NCBI GenBank assembly: GCA_021397835.1
Contig: JAJFZO010000537.1
Coordinates: 2,170,001-2,234,000 of the forward strand
From: Moringa oleifera
Lineage: Eukaryota > Streptophyta > Magnoliopsida > Brassicales > Moringaceae
Reading direction: 5' to 3'
DNA length: 64,000 bases
The notes beneath the pieces are model-generated. The model saw only the letters and a program-made list of their open reading frames with translations. It had not been told where the DNA came from and did no database searches. Positions within the stretch are counted from its first letter, which is position 1; every line of letters starts with the position of its first letter. Made by a program: the position numbers and the translations under genes. Shown in pieces: positions 11,640 through 24,378 of this stretch.

Positions 11640-12545
11640 AATCATGACGATTATGAATTGCATTGTGAATAAACTTCTAAAACTTTTCTGGTACTGTGAA
11701 TTATAATCATGATTGCTGATGGATAGACTTCTGAAACTTCTTTGATGTTATGAATCATGCTAGCGAAAGAACTTGGGTTTTACCAATTGCATCATGGATA
11801 GATTTCATAAACCTCTTGGCTGCTCTAAATTGCACTAAATGCAAAAAAAGTCTTGTTATGAATTCCGTTATGGATATGGTATTTGAAGCCTCTAACTATT
11901 GACAACCACGTCACAAGAAACTAGGCTTATTATGAATCGTGCCCAAAAAAGAGTAAAAAAAAAAAAAAAGCCTTGGCTATTATGAATCGCACTTGAAAAA
12001 AACCTTGATAATTAAGAATTGCATCCTGGACAAGATATTTCAAACACCTTGATATTGCATTAAAGGTGAGTAGTCATGGTGAATGTGAATGGCATCATCA
12101 ATGAAGAAGTATAGGCTAGAATCCTAGATTTAAAATCATGACAAAAATTTTTGTGGACTAATTATAACATTATCAAGGCGAATGTGAATCATATCCTGGT
12201 CAATTAAGTTCAAAATTGGTATTAGGAGAATTGAACATCGCATCCTAATTTACCTTTTGGATCAAGTTAAGGCAACTAAATATTGCTTGTCAATTGACTT
12301 TTGCATTATTTTCATATGGTCTTCAAATGAATCACTGAGAAACTTGAGGATTAGAATGAAGGACACTAGTGTAAATGTGAATCATACCCTGATAGACTTT
12401 GCAAATCAAAAACGAGAATCATGTGGTAAGATGGTTGTGAATCCCATATCAGTCAAAAATTATGATGAGTTTTTTGGCAATTCCTAGTGACCATGGAAAT
12501 GAATGTGCATCGCATATCTATATGATATCAAGAATTTCCAATTTC
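11640..12545 (+). repeat. diffuse minisatellite in the Tat 3' untranslated region
   Basis: Diverged copies of a unit containing TGAATYGCATCMTGGA recur roughly every 40-100 bases. Examples are gaattgcattgtgaata (11655), aattgcatcatggata (11796), atgaatcgtgcc (11932), agaattgcatcctggac (12015), gtgaatcatatcctggtc (12187), gtgaatcataccctgatag (12376) and gtgcatcgcatatc (12506). Spacing is irregular and drift is heavy. It lies between pol and the downstream polypurine tract, the region where Tat/Ogre elements are known to carry tandem repeats. Confidence 0.55.
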
Positions 12546-12670
12546 ATGTTGAGGAAAATCCCATAAAAATATGTTTTGTAAATGAAAAAAAAAACTACTC
12601 AACATTTTATGGTTTAGGATCAAAATTAGGAGTTTCCAATCTTTGTGCTATCCTTGATTCTTAGGAATGG

Positions 12671-12685
12671 ACAAAGAGGGGCAAC
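12671..12685 (+). other. polypurine tract of Tat element A
   Basis: The purine-rich run ACAAAGAGGGGCAAC stands directly in front of a TGTACACCTAATTTT LTR start. A PPT immediately before the 3' LTR is the expected arrangement, and GGGGCAAC before TG is commonly seen in Tat-like elements. Confidence 0.6.
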
Positions 12686-13400
12686 TGTACACCTAATTTT
12701 ACCTTTAAAGAAATTTTCTTTAAAGAAATTGTGCTATGTCGTAGACATTGTTAAAACTTAATATTGATCAAGAATGATATGAGAGCAGGATGATCCTACA
12801 TTAAGAAGTAATAAGTTAAAATTTGATTAAGAACAATCTAAAATTAAGTTCAGCATGCTTGTCCTAAAAATTGATGAATTAAGATCGTCATTGAGATGTG
12901 TTAATAAGTCAAGGTTAGTTCAATGAAGTTAAAAAAAGGAAAGATGATGTGAAAAGAAAAGTGGAAATTCCCTTGATGTCGTAAAAAAAATTACATGGTT
13001 CTTTCTATAAAAAAAGAATAAATTCAAATGTTGGAGCTGAAATCAGATGAAGAGGGAGGGAAGACACTAGGGTTACTAGAGGAGCCATTGACTAATCTAG
13101 ATTGGGGCTAGCAAAGTTGGTACTCGGTTTGTTCTTTAGTCATTTCAAGTGGAATTTAGCTAGTATAAGAGCAAGAGTGAGCACTTCATTTACCAATGCA
13201 ATAATAGGAGCTCTAGCACCTTTCAAAGGCCTTAGATCGAGTTCACATTTTAAAGTCCCTAGATTTCATCTAAGGTATCTCATCAAAGATCGAGGTTGCC
13301 TTAGATCGAGGATGGCTTTGTCACCTCAGCCTCAAAATCCTCACTCTCCTTATACTACGTAATACGAGTCACTCAGGTTTGCTTTATCAGTTATTAGTAC
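12686..13400 (+). repeat. start of the 3' LTR of Tat element A (end uncertain)
   Basis: The segment begins TGTACACCTAATTTTACC right after the PPT. The same start signature is seen in reverse at about 24377 and 23303. I could not define the 3' end of the LTR, and no second copy is available to align. A longer open stretch at 13102-13362 has no recognisable product. The end coordinate is a guess. Confidence 0.45.
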
Positions 13401-14520
13401 TTAACTGCATCCCCTATCACCTATTGCGTCTTTCAATCAATCTCAAATTGGGCTTGAGCAAGTTGAGTGTAAGCTTTAAGTAATGACTTCTTTTTTGCTC
13501 ACCATTGCCCCTAGCTTCCTATGTTGGCAGCTAAGGTTTTAGTGCAATCAATAGCATCAATGGCCAATTTATTCACATTCTTAGTTTGTTTTATGGAAAG
13601 AATAAAGGCCTTACTAATAAGCTCATATCAGTTGATAAGCAAGACCACGTCAGCTAGCTATATAAGGAAAAGGTAATGGTAAATGAGGTTATATAAAGAT
13701 TAAAAGATAGACAAAATAGATTAATTTAAGATTGAGAAAGATGATCTCATTATAAGAAAAGAAAAAAACATACCTAGCTAGCGTAGTAGACGATCTTACC
13801 TACTAAAGCATTTGTATTAAGTCTTAAAAGTTGTTTGTGATCTCTTGGAGAACTACTTTGTAGATTTTCTCATATGAAACCACAAACGTAATAGTTGCTA
13901 TCGTAAGGCTGAATTCTTTAACCAAGATAAAATAGCTCTGGGATGTTGAAGGCATCTAGTCATAAGAGAGGACTGCTTCTAGCATTAATTGAACCCCTAT
14001 TCATCATGTTGAAGATAGGTTCGACAACGGTGTCAATCAAGACCTTAATCTTGCATAAGAATTGTTTACCACACTTAGAGAAAGATTCTGGTATGGTATT
14101 AAATGATGGTTTCTCCTAAAATTGGAACTAACTACTCGATCCAACACAATCAAACTCTAAGATCAGGTAGTCGATCTTGATTTCGTAGCCAATGTTAAGG
14201 ATGTTGTAGGAGCAGGAGAAGAAGATTGTTAAGATTTAGGTCTAGATGATCCAACGATAGCCATCGATTAGATCATCTTCAATCTTTTATTTAGTGCCAT
14301 TTCTTCCAAGTATGCATATTAGGGAAACGAGGTCAAATTAGCGCTATAGTTGAAAATATAAAGACCAAAGGAAATAAAAAATGAACTTATGGTAAAAGGT
14401 GAGATTGGGAATAGATTTTTAAAAGCAATGTAGTTAATAAAGCTAGTCAGCTCAAGTGAAGAAGGTTTAGCATCAGGAATTTGTGAGATCGACAATGGAT
14501 TTAGAATGAGATCAAAAGAA
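13401..14520. other. unassigned intergenic DNA
   Basis: Mixed-composition sequence with no clear ORF. It probably continues LTR or retroelement debris between the LTR start at 12686 and the coiled-coil-like scraps from 14530. I see no defined feature in it. Confidence 0.3.
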
Positions 14521-14529
14521 AAGTGACTT

Positions 14530-15320
14530 TTGCGATATCAATTTGCCTTAATCTTGCTACCGACACCTAAGATGGTGCAAAAACTTAAAAAAAAAAAAAA
14601 AAGACATCAACTCATGATCAAACACTTAAAATCTAAAAGCAAATGCTATAACAAAATATGGGGTCTCTATAGTATGAAAATTCAGATCAAGGACAAGTTA
14701 CAGCAATGCTCATGGAAGAAAGAAACTGACCTTGGAATGAAGATTGGGAATTAAAACTTCATTTAGAGGAACCAATAAAAGATGATAGCAAGAATAGGCA
14801 TATTCGAAGCCTAACCATACAACTTAAAAAAGTAAATGACTTACTTCTAGAACGATGATCACCCAACAGTAACATTCAAAAAGAGGAACAAGAAGAGCTA
14901 TTTCATGTCATACAGAAGTTAGAGTAAAAAAATAGCTAACTCAAGAAAAGGATCAAATTACATCAAGAACTGGTAGACAATCTTTCTGGAGATAAAAGGA
15001 CTAAGGAGGATGAACACTAAAACTAAGTCAATCACCTTTAAGAAAGCTTGATCAAGAGATAGTCTTGAGGCCAAATCAAATGATCGATCATGAGAGGTTA
15101 AAAATTGATCTTAGATAAGCCATCGAAGTGGGCGAGTTGGAAGGCAAATGTTAGAAAGATTGTTTGTAGTGGTGTCAAAATATTTAAAAAAAAAAAGAAG
15201 AAGAATTCAACTAATTGCAACTGTTGGATCAGGAACACGAGTAGATCCTAGAGAAACAAATTGAACAAAGGGTAAAAGTAGCATCAGACCTAAGTAAAGA
15301 ATTAGACTAGTTTAACAAAA
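14530..15320 (+). pseudogene. decayed ORF with coiled-coil-like, charged product
   Basis: A 74-codon open stretch (14530-14754) and later in-frame pieces are rich in Lys, Glu and Gln, for example KHLKSKSKCYNK and, near 15240, ILEKQIEQRVKVASDLSKEL. That composition suggests a long helical or coiled-coil protein. Such N-terminal regions occur in gag-like proteins of Tat elements, and the setting between Tat remnants fits, but I recognise no specific domain. Several stops show it is broken. Confidence 0.25.
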
Positions 15321-17640
15321 AAAATTCGTAAGGAGAAATATTTACGTCACGTAGGATGCACTTATCATGACTAAGGCTTCAACTAAAGAAACCCTCATCT
15401 TGAGAAAAATTATGGAGTTACCAATAATCTTTTTAAATGCCATTAGTCACCATTAAAAATAAGGCTTAACTGATTTTAAAACAACTCTGGGAGTCAATGA
15501 CACTTAGGAATGATTAGGACCTCTAAAATGCCTAGAAATTGATACCGTTTTGATTTCGTGCTTGAAAATAATTTTGAAGGCATATTTTTGTCAAGCTACT
15601 TCAAAATTTCATAGTTACTTCATTCCAATGCACTAAAACATTATTTTGTAAGGAGAAAATGGTAGTTTGCATTTGCTTATCCTCATTCTTCTCTAAAATA
15701 AGGGTTAAATATATATATATATATAGCATTTTTTATCATAGCATATTTACCAAAGAGAAAATTCTTATAAAAACATTTTTACAACATGATAAATCTATAA
15801 ATATTGAATAGTTTTAAAACAAAGAACTTCATAAAGATATGCTAATATCTTAATTCAAGTATTTTTTGAGGAAGATAAGTAATTTACTATAAGTTCAAAG
15901 AAATAAATCTTATACCTCTTAAAGTCCTTTACTTCTTTATACAGATTTCCTCCTTTTCTCTAATATAGGATCCTAACAGAAAGCTTCTTCAAAAGCTTTT
16001 TTGAATTCTAAAAAAATAACTACAAAATTTTTTTTCTAAAAGTGCTTATAGGTGTCAAAAAGAGTTTTTTTTTTTTAATGTCTTAAAAGCTGTGAATGTG
16101 AATCTGTGAATGTCCCTGGTTGCTTGCTTTAGTAACTATTTAAAGGCTTTTTGTTGATGCAAGTTAGTAGCAAATGGCAGGTTGATCCGAGGAATGCAGT
16201 GCACCTAGGCAGCCTCTACTTCTAGCCTTTGACAGCGTCAACTTCACTTTGAGAGGTCTTTTGAGTCTTTACTCGAGTGCATCAACCTACCATGAGCTAA
16301 ATTTTTTTTTTTAATTACCGACTTTGTTTGGATGTGGAATGTCTTCAATTTTGTCCATTGCTGTTTAAATGACCTGAGAACAGGTCTACCTAATGACCTC
16401 CATTATGCTATTTAGTCTTCTTGAGCCCAAACCCAAATCTTGTTTCTAACAACAAGCTTTAATATTCCTATGCATTTCAATCTTTTTTATAAGACTTTTG
16501 ATGTGAAACACGTCTTTTGGCTAAAAAATTCAACTTAAGTTACTCTATAAAGTGTAAATTGCCGCGTCAATGGACCTTCTACCATGTGTGAAGCCTCAAC
16601 TAACTCAATAGGTCTTCCTTCACTAATGTGAATTAAGTCAGCATCCCATGCCACGTGACCTCTTGCTATGTCTCCGAAAAGATATGGCAGTGTCACCCAG
16701 TGACATCGTGTCACATCATTTAATGAAGGGTGAATCAGTTGATTTGACTTTTTCCATGTCAACAACATCACCCATTAGCGCCATGCCACATGTATTAATG
16801 ACAATGGTGAATGTAGTGTCTATTGTACCATCTCAGTGGTATCGCCCACTAACATCTTGCACACGGTTTCTTCTACCATGTCAACCACTCCATATATTAT
16901 TAATGACAATTTCTTACCTTGTTAGAAAATTTTGAGAAAGTTACAAGGTGTCCTTTTCTCAATTAGTTCTCCACTCTTGGAGGATCTTGTCTTTTCTGCT
17001 AAGTGCCAAGATCTAAATTTTTTTAAATTTTTATAGCTTAAGCAACTAAAAATACACCTAGGCCATCCTAAGAGGTTTTGATATTTTTCTTCCACTAGAT
17101 AGCCTCATTGCCTCTAACTTGCCAAAGGTAGTAAAGCGATGGAGACAATCCTACTTTTAGGTTGCTTTAGAATAGGATTCCCTTTGCGATCAACCAATAG
17201 ACCTCCCTTAATGAAAACTATGGAAATAATTTCTCCCTTAGTAAGTCTTTTATTGCTTCTAAGCATGCCCTGGCAAGCAATAAGAACACTCTGCTCATGT
17301 TTGTTTATTTTGAAAAGGCTTGGATAACTAGAGTACAATCCTATTTAATCTTCCAAAGGCTTCCCCTTATGTTACTTTCTAGAAAGCCTATATTCTACCC
17401 TTGATTTAATTCCAGCATTCGTAGACTCTCTCTTAGAGTCTGCATCAGCCCACTTTTATTCTACCTTGTTAAGACTCTTTTCTCTAATCAAAAGACACCT
17501 TTCTGATAAGCTCTTAATCCCTTACCTTTAAAAGAATAAGAATCTTCATCATCAATAATGAGTTTTTTACTATGATATGATTTTTTATGCTTCTGGCAAA
17601 CTATCACTAACTTTATTCTTTTTTACTTTATAAATCACTT
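15321..17640. other. unassigned retroelement-like DNA
   Basis: No coding region is recognised. There is a short (AT)n run near 15711-15724. The stretch 16560-16910 is richer in GC and repeats short words such as ACATC, GTCAAC and ATTAATGACAAT, which gives it an LTR-like look. Short open frames here on both strands (for instance 16535-16935) overlap one another and have no recognisable product. Confidence 0.3.
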
Positions 17641-18360
17641 TCTAATTATGTCTAGGGGTGAAAAAAGAAATTTTGAGAAGGTGGTAAAGGTGGCTGAGAA
17701 TACACCCCTAAGCTCTTCGTCTAAAAGAGGGAAAGTGGCAATAATATTTCTTCAAAGTCATATTCTAGTAAACCACTGCACCTAGATGGTGAACATTGAA
17801 ATTTTTCCTCTCAACAAGAGCCTGCATCTATCACCACTTCTTTCCCAGCCTTGGACATTAAGAAAATCATTGATGGAGTGGTTTTACTAGCTTTTACCTC
17901 ATTTATGCTCTCTTGTAAAAAGAGGTCCATCTAATAAAGATGTCCATTCTACTTCATAAGGTAAAACTCTCCCTAGCTTGAACTAAATTTGTTTTCCTTC
18001 TTTCTTTACTTATATGTGACAATTTCTAGTTACAAGGTGTCCAAGAATCTATCTTGACAACTAAACAATGCAAGATTCGAAGACAAGCTGAATCTGTCTT
18101 TGAGGAGGTTGAACAGGCTCTTAAAGAAGTTTGAAAAAAAGGAGGTGAATTGTCAGTTTTATTCTGCCCTCTTCAATTATAGAAAAAGCAAACAAATCAA
18201 AAGATTTTCATGTTTAGGGAAAAGATAGAGATGTAATAGTATATTTTAGTTTTATATAGAAGAAACTAAAGAAAGATCATCTAGAACAGTTAATTGCAGC
18301 TAAAGAGGAGGCTGTAGCAGCTTTCAACGTCTATGAGGAGTTAAAAAAATGATTTTAGAA
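17641..18360 (+). pseudogene. decayed ORF with a helical, charged C-terminal part
   Basis: A possible start at about 17649 gives MSRGEKRNFEKVVKVAEN before the frame breaks. Near 18255 the frame reads KKLKKDHLEQLIAAKEEA and VAAFNVYEELKK, a strongly helical, coiled-coil-like segment. Stops interrupt it. I do not recognise the family; it could be a transposon-borne gene. The call rests on composition only. Confidence 0.2.
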
Positions 18361-19679
18361 GAGTGTGCAGAAGTGTTTTGGGCGGTATAAAAAGACATTA
18401 AAGCCATGTTTTTGGGGAAAATCCACACTTCAATCTCGATTTTATCACCACTGCACCTAGCTCATCCTCTACTTATCAGATTACTCATGTCTTGACTAAC
18501 CAGATAGGGTGTCTTGTCTTCATCTCCCATAATTCTATGGAAAGATGAAGACAAGAACCTAATAAAGAGACTACTAGTATTGAAGAAAATACTGATTAAC
18601 CATGTATTTTTCCTTTTATTTTGATGTAATTACACTTATGAGAATAAAATGGACTTTTTAAAAAAATTCTTCGCATATTTTCCTTTTTAGATCACGGTTA
18701 TAAGATGAAAGTACCATTAATAATCCTAAAATCCTTAACTTCCATTTCAACAAACCTTCATTGTTTTCTGCAGAATTTGAAAATAGATATTTCTAAGCGG
18801 GTAGGTAAAGTCTCCTTATGGTGAATGTCTAAAAATGTCAAACGAAAGGGTGGAGGGTTTACTTTTACCAAAACTAAGACTTTGACATCCATATTTTTAC
18901 TTTGCAAACTCAAGTAGACTGTTTATCACTCATTCCTAAAACGTCATTCCCTATACCATTTGTCAAACTATGACAAGAAAAAATGTTAAAATGAGCTGAA
19001 AACGTATTCGAACATCCTTTCTCACTCAGAATAAAAATTTATCTGGCCTATTGGTCATTTCTAAATTACATGGTTTTCCTTAGTCTTTTTAATAAATTCG
19101 AAGGTTTTCCCACTTCCAAGTAGACTTTCTCTAGCTCCTAGCATACCTTCCTTGGGGTGACTATCAAAGATTTTCTAATGAGAGTCTTGACACTTTACTT
19201 TCTACTTTTAGGAGGTCACCTACTAGATTCTTCCTTTCATATTCAATTTCTCCTTCAATCGACCCTATTTGAATAGTATTCTTTAGAGTGACACTGCTGT
19301 TCTTCGAACTACATGTTGACAATGGCACCTTTAGTTTTTAAGATTTTTATAAGGGTAAAATTTAAGTATTAACAGTATTGAGGTTCATTTATAGGTTAAG
19401 AAATCTTTATCAAGGGCTTTCGGCGTGTTTAACTACCCAATGTTAGATACTCCTAGTTAACTCAATGAGCTTAATAAATTATGTCATTTAGTTTTAAAAG
19501 AAATGAAATATCTTATGTCCATTATTACATTCATTATCTAACAACATTTGCATTCATCATATCTAAGAATTTTAATAACTTAAACCACTAAAATAGGGAA
19601 GATAAGGCATTATCCTATCATCTAGAGATATAAAACTCGATTTAGAGTTCAAATTTTTGACATGAAAGATCAATTAGTG
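18361..19679. other. unassigned intergenic DNA
   Basis: No ORF or repeat recognised. On the - strand near 19380 the sequence TGTTAATACTTAAATTTTAC faintly resembles the Tat LTR start seen at 12686, but the match is too poor to call. Confidence 0.3.
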
Positions 19680-22260
19680 AGAATTGAGAAGCTTGACCAA
19701 GTCCAAGACAAAAATTTAGTAGGCTCGAGGACTCATGAATGAGATAATGATGAAGAAACATTGTGACTTATAAATAACTATGCAAGATCAATTTCAACAA
19801 ATGATGGACTTAATCAAAGCACTCCTCAAAAAGAAAGCCCCTGCTGAACCAAAGATAGAAAGGGGCAACCCTCCCAAGCTTTATCTCAGCTTTCAGAGGC
19901 CAAAGGCTCCCAAAACCTCTCAGAATATAGAGTAAACAGGTGACCCGCTGATTGGCCAAAAGGGAAGTAAGGTGCTAATAGTCATCCAAATCCTGGACCT
20001 AGACAATCCTATAAAGCTAAAAAGGTCAGAAGTAGGGAATTCTGTCAACCATGAACTATTGGCTAAGATAAAGAGTCTAATTGAGTAAGTAAGAACCATG
20101 AAATAAGAAAAAGAAATGGTAAGGATTAATATTTTTTACTTGAGCTGAGTATTTAGGTTGGTCATACCATCCAATTTCAAATCCTTTGAGTCCAAAAAGT
20201 ACAACGAGTCTCATTGTCTATGTACTCAGCTTGGGATGTTTTACACAAAATGCATGGATATGAAAACAATCAAAAGCTCTTAATCCATTGCTTTCAAGAC
20301 AGCCTTAAAGATGAGGCATTATAATAGTACACCAATTTGAAGCCCATGAAGATTCAAACTTAAAGGGACTTGGCTATCGTGTTCCTCCTTCACTACCAAC
20401 ACATGGAGGAACTGGTCCCAATAGGGTCATACTAGAAAAATATGTGCAGAAAGTGCAATAAGGCATTCAAATAGTACATCATCCATTAGAAGGAAATGGT
20501 GACTCATGTATAACCACCGTTGACTATCACTGAATTCTTCCAAACTTTCTTAAAAACTTTAAAACCCTTCTTGTATAACCATCCAATTATAAAGACTGAT
20601 AAAAAATTCATATGCATTATATAAATAGGAGGGTTCATCGAGATCACCCTAAAATTTGAAAGGTTAAAAGACTCAACCGTGAGGAAAGCTTTCACTATTA
20701 AAAAGGAAAAAAAAAAGAAAGGGGGGAGGGGGGGAGGAGGGGATGGTAAAGCCAATTTCATTAAGTAACCTACCTTTCAATGGCCACATTATGTTCTGAA
20801 GCCATTATCATTCCTATTTGGCTCAAGATATCATAAAAGAGGTTTGTCCTCTACTTCTCTTATTGCAAGGATAAATACAAACTCATTTTGGGAATCTACC
20901 ATAACGAAAGAGGCAGTGGGAACTCTATTTATCTTGTCCTTATCTTTTATCATGAACATATCCCTAGCTCTTGAAGCAAAAGTTAATTATTCCAATTTTC
21001 ATAAGGCCTTTGCAACCACCATTCTCGAAATGGTATGACCCTCCTATGTCTAACACTTTTAGGCAGGTAAGGCGCTATTGATAATTGCCTTGCTTTTAAA
21101 TATAAAGTCCAAAACCTTATGGATAGCGACATTCTATCATTTGAAACCAAGAAAAGGTCGAATGTTAAGAATAAACCTCTCCTAGCACACTAGGTCAACA
21201 TGTTAGAATAGGTCATAGTGGAAGAACAAACAGTGGCATGATACTCCATAAGCCCTTTATGGTAAGGGTGAAGGGCTCCATCTAACCAGCCATCTCCAAC
21301 AACATAGAAAATCATGACAACTTAGTAGACAGATCAAAAGTTATGATCAGGATCCCATTCCCTTTTCCCTATAAATCCAATCATATAATTCCCTAAAGAT
21401 ATCCCAGTATCGTTGCACGTTAAACAATAGAGAACATTTCAAAACCAATGTATATAACAAGAAGTGGAAGATGTTACGATCTTTTTAAGAATAGTGATAA
21501 ATTTTTCGAAGGTCACAGAAATGGTAAAGAGGGGAAAAAGCCAATGAGAATGCCAATAAAGAAGACATCATACAGTTCCTAAAATTCATCAAGCACAGCG
21601 AATATAGCATCCTCAACTAACTCTAGAAGACACCCGCCAAGATGTAAATTTTTTCCCTTATCCTACATTAGGAGGTACATTAATGAACCTTTCTTGAAAT
21701 ACTAAAGAATGCTTAGATAACTCTAAAGATTTCCATCGATTGGATGGAAATCATATGTAATCACATCATAACGCATAATTACTTCACGTTCTTTGATGAT
21801 GAATCTCATCAAAAGGACGAGATTTAACAAAAGCCATCTACATTTTGGCCATAAAGGACACACCATTTTTCAAGTGTTAATAAACAATGGCTCTTTCATA
21901 TATACAATATCGGCTCGCACATTAGAACACCTCCTAATAGACCCAAGCACCATTCGGCTGGCACAACCCAATTTTTTAGAGTCATCGATGATAATCATTC
22001 GAAGGTCTAAGGGATGATCAATCTTTTAGTAAAAACAAGGCCATTCACTAACAAGATTAAATTTTAAGTCATACACATAGCAACCTCCTTTAAATTTTTG
22101 CTTGAAAGGCCATGGATTCATATGTTTAGAGAGGTCCCATCAGCTATCCATTAAAAGGTCAAAATAGTGGCAGAAGATTATTTGATCACCATTCATAGGG
22201 AACATGATATCATCGCAACAGTCTAGAAAGACTTCTCTTAATTGAAGCGCCTGATAAGGA
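19680..22260 (+). mobile_element. decayed Tat-lineage gag-protease remnant, element B
   Basis: Stop-ridden translation gives gag motifs LLIHCFQDSLKDEAL (about 20275), RDLAIVFLLHYQHMEELVP (about 20363) and the gag end FKYKVQNLMDSDILSFE (about 21095). The protease region (about 21760-22200) includes HLHFGHKGHTIFQVLINN, GSFIYTISARTLEHLL and RPWIHMFREVPSAIH. RT, RNase H and integrase are absent, so this is a 5' fragment. The gag end and protease match the corresponding parts of element A at 5.5-6.7 kb. The orientation is the same as element A. Confidence 0.65.
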
Positions 22261-23230
22261 GAAGAGTGCTATCTAAACCCTGAAGTTTGTTACATCACTA
22301 AGTACGCTGATGAAAGGCCTCTTAAGCTCTCCTCAAGCATGCAATTCCAAATCAGTTAGATGATAAAGAGAGGGTGTTATGCAAGAAAAGGTCTAGGTAA
22401 GGAGTTTGTGGAGTTCACAAAATCCTTGAATTACCAAACAATTCAGAAGGTTGGAACCAAAAAAAAAAGGAAAAGAAAGCTGGGAAGGCTGGCAACAAGT
22501 GGTTAATAGACTATGGTAAAACCTAGTATAGAACTTTTGGTCCCTCAAGTGGTAAGAAAGTGGCAAGCCTCTTAATGCTCTTGCTCTCCAAATTAGTCAC
22601 ACAACTTGACGATTCTACAAATAGAAGTAAGTATAATAGAGTAAGACATGAGTAAAAATTATCTAAAGATTTTTTTGAACCCTCTCAGTTTTGAATTGAA
22701 CAACTAGACGAGGGTCGAGTTCCTTATTGTAAATTTAAGGATGACAATGTAATATTCTTTGAAAATCTATAAAATGAATACACTTTTCTAAAAGTTGGTC
22801 TATTTTATTTTCATTATCGCATTCCATAAATTATCCCTATCAATAAAATATATTATTTTCGTGTCTAAGGAGTTTGACAATAAAAGTTACAATATTCATG
22901 AAATTACTCGAAACTGAAAAAGATAAGGAAATTCAGTTAGGCAACTAAAAAACAAACATATATTACCACATTAGGAAGAAACAAAGCTTGTGAATTTTGG
23001 GATAAAAAAGGATAAAAAGAAAGTTAAAATTGGAACGATGGTAACCTTAAACTTAAGAAGAAATTAATGGATTTACCAGGAGAGTTTAGTGACGTGTTTG
23101 TTTTGTCCTATTAGGATATGTCGAGCCTTGATAGAAGCCTCATGGAACATAAGTTATGACTTATGTTCCATGTCATAGCAGAAACTATGTTTAGCACAAT
23201 GACTTACTCAAGGCTTGATTCGATAAAACC
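22261..23230. other. unassigned DNA after Tat element B
   Basis: Sequence with broken frames and no clear motif. It may hold the eroded remainder of element B. Around 23120-23180 a short inverted repeat is present: CATGGAACATAAGT and ACTTATGTTCCATG flank a 5-base centre, a perfect hairpin of 14-base arms near 23142-23174. Confidence 0.35.
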
Positions 23231-23305
23231 TATCAAAAACCTATCATTTTCACTCATCACTCAATTAAATCATTTAAAATGAGGCAAAATTAGGTATCAA
23301 TAAGT
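23231..23305 (-). repeat. Tat-type LTR start signature, - strand
   Basis: Read on the - strand from about 23303, the sequence is TTGATACCTAATTTTGCC, close to the TGTACACCTAATTTTACC start at 12686. It indicates the 5' edge of an LTR running leftward. The extent of the LTR could not be set. Confidence 0.35.
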
Positions 23306-24378
23306 CCTAATGCTAAAAACACATTAATAAATCCCAAACTTGACTAACCTGAGATCAATATTGAATAGGTGATTTCCTAGGTTGTATCTGAAGTTATAGC
23401 TAAAGCTATTAAAAATCAAGAAAATAAAGTTACAGCATAGGCTAATCCCTTTGTATTTTCTTTATTTTTTATTTTGCATTGAAACATTATGTATGAACCA
23501 TTATGTATATTTGTTTTTAATGAAATATGGTCTCCTTTTCATAAAAATATCCCTATGTTTCATCTTTTACTGAGTCCTAGATTGATTAAAAATGGCCATC
23601 GATTTCAATTGTAAATGACGAATGGTAATTTAAATAAGTAGTCAATTACCAGTGTTTCTAGCTAAAAAATTTAAGATGAACTAAAGGCTGATCACTAGTG
23701 ATCAAATGAGTATTATAAAAATCATAGTTGACTAGCAACATGTTATACTAATCCCTTGTGGTTAGCTTAACATTATGTTGATCCCTATGATCAGCTATAC
23801 TAAACAATATGTTCTACTACAATGGTACACTAAATGAAACTGAAACATTTATCCCTAAACTAATCATTGCACTTTATCACTGAACCTTTTTTCAAACTAA
23901 ATTGGGTTGACTAATCTTTTTTTTTTTTTAACTAACTATCAAGCCAGCTAATCTCTACACTAATTTGGACCAATTAACCTTTAAGCTAACCGTTTAAGAG
24001 CATCCCTTGTCAAGTCTGGTTGATATGTGCTATAGGTTATTTGAACTGTTCATTGATTCCGATGTTGAGTTGACTCATTGAATTGTGTTAAACATGAGAT
24101 CAATTATGAACCCTTACCAAACAGTAAGCTTACACTGAAAAAGCATTGTTAATCACTTTTCTAATTTACTAAACATCATGTTGAAGTTATGCAAATTAAA
24201 CTTGCTAAATTTTTTGAACATTATGCTAGTCAATGTTGATCATTATTGAACCCTATCTAATTGTACTAAACCACCTGGATTACATGTTAAACATTAATAT
24301 TGAGCATCCCTCTTTCAGCTTCAAGGAAAATCATCATCAACCAAAAATTATCTTTAAAGCAAAATTAGGTGTCTAAAA
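23306..24378 (-). repeat. probable Tat-type LTR remnant, - strand
   Basis: Read on the - strand from about 24377, the sequence is TTTAGACACCTAATTTTGC followed by TTTAAAGATAA. It matches the start at 12686 (ACACCTAATTTTACCTTTAAAGA) over more than 20 bases. The stretch leftward to the second signature at 23303 is AT-rich, with many imperfect short words such as ACTAATC and AACATTATGTTGA. It is likely an eroded LTR, but its end is not defined. Confidence 0.4.

Noticed and set aside
16535..16935. Overlapping open frames on both strands as a gene
   Set aside because: The frames overlap head to head, match nothing recognisable, and sit in an LTR-like repeat-word region.
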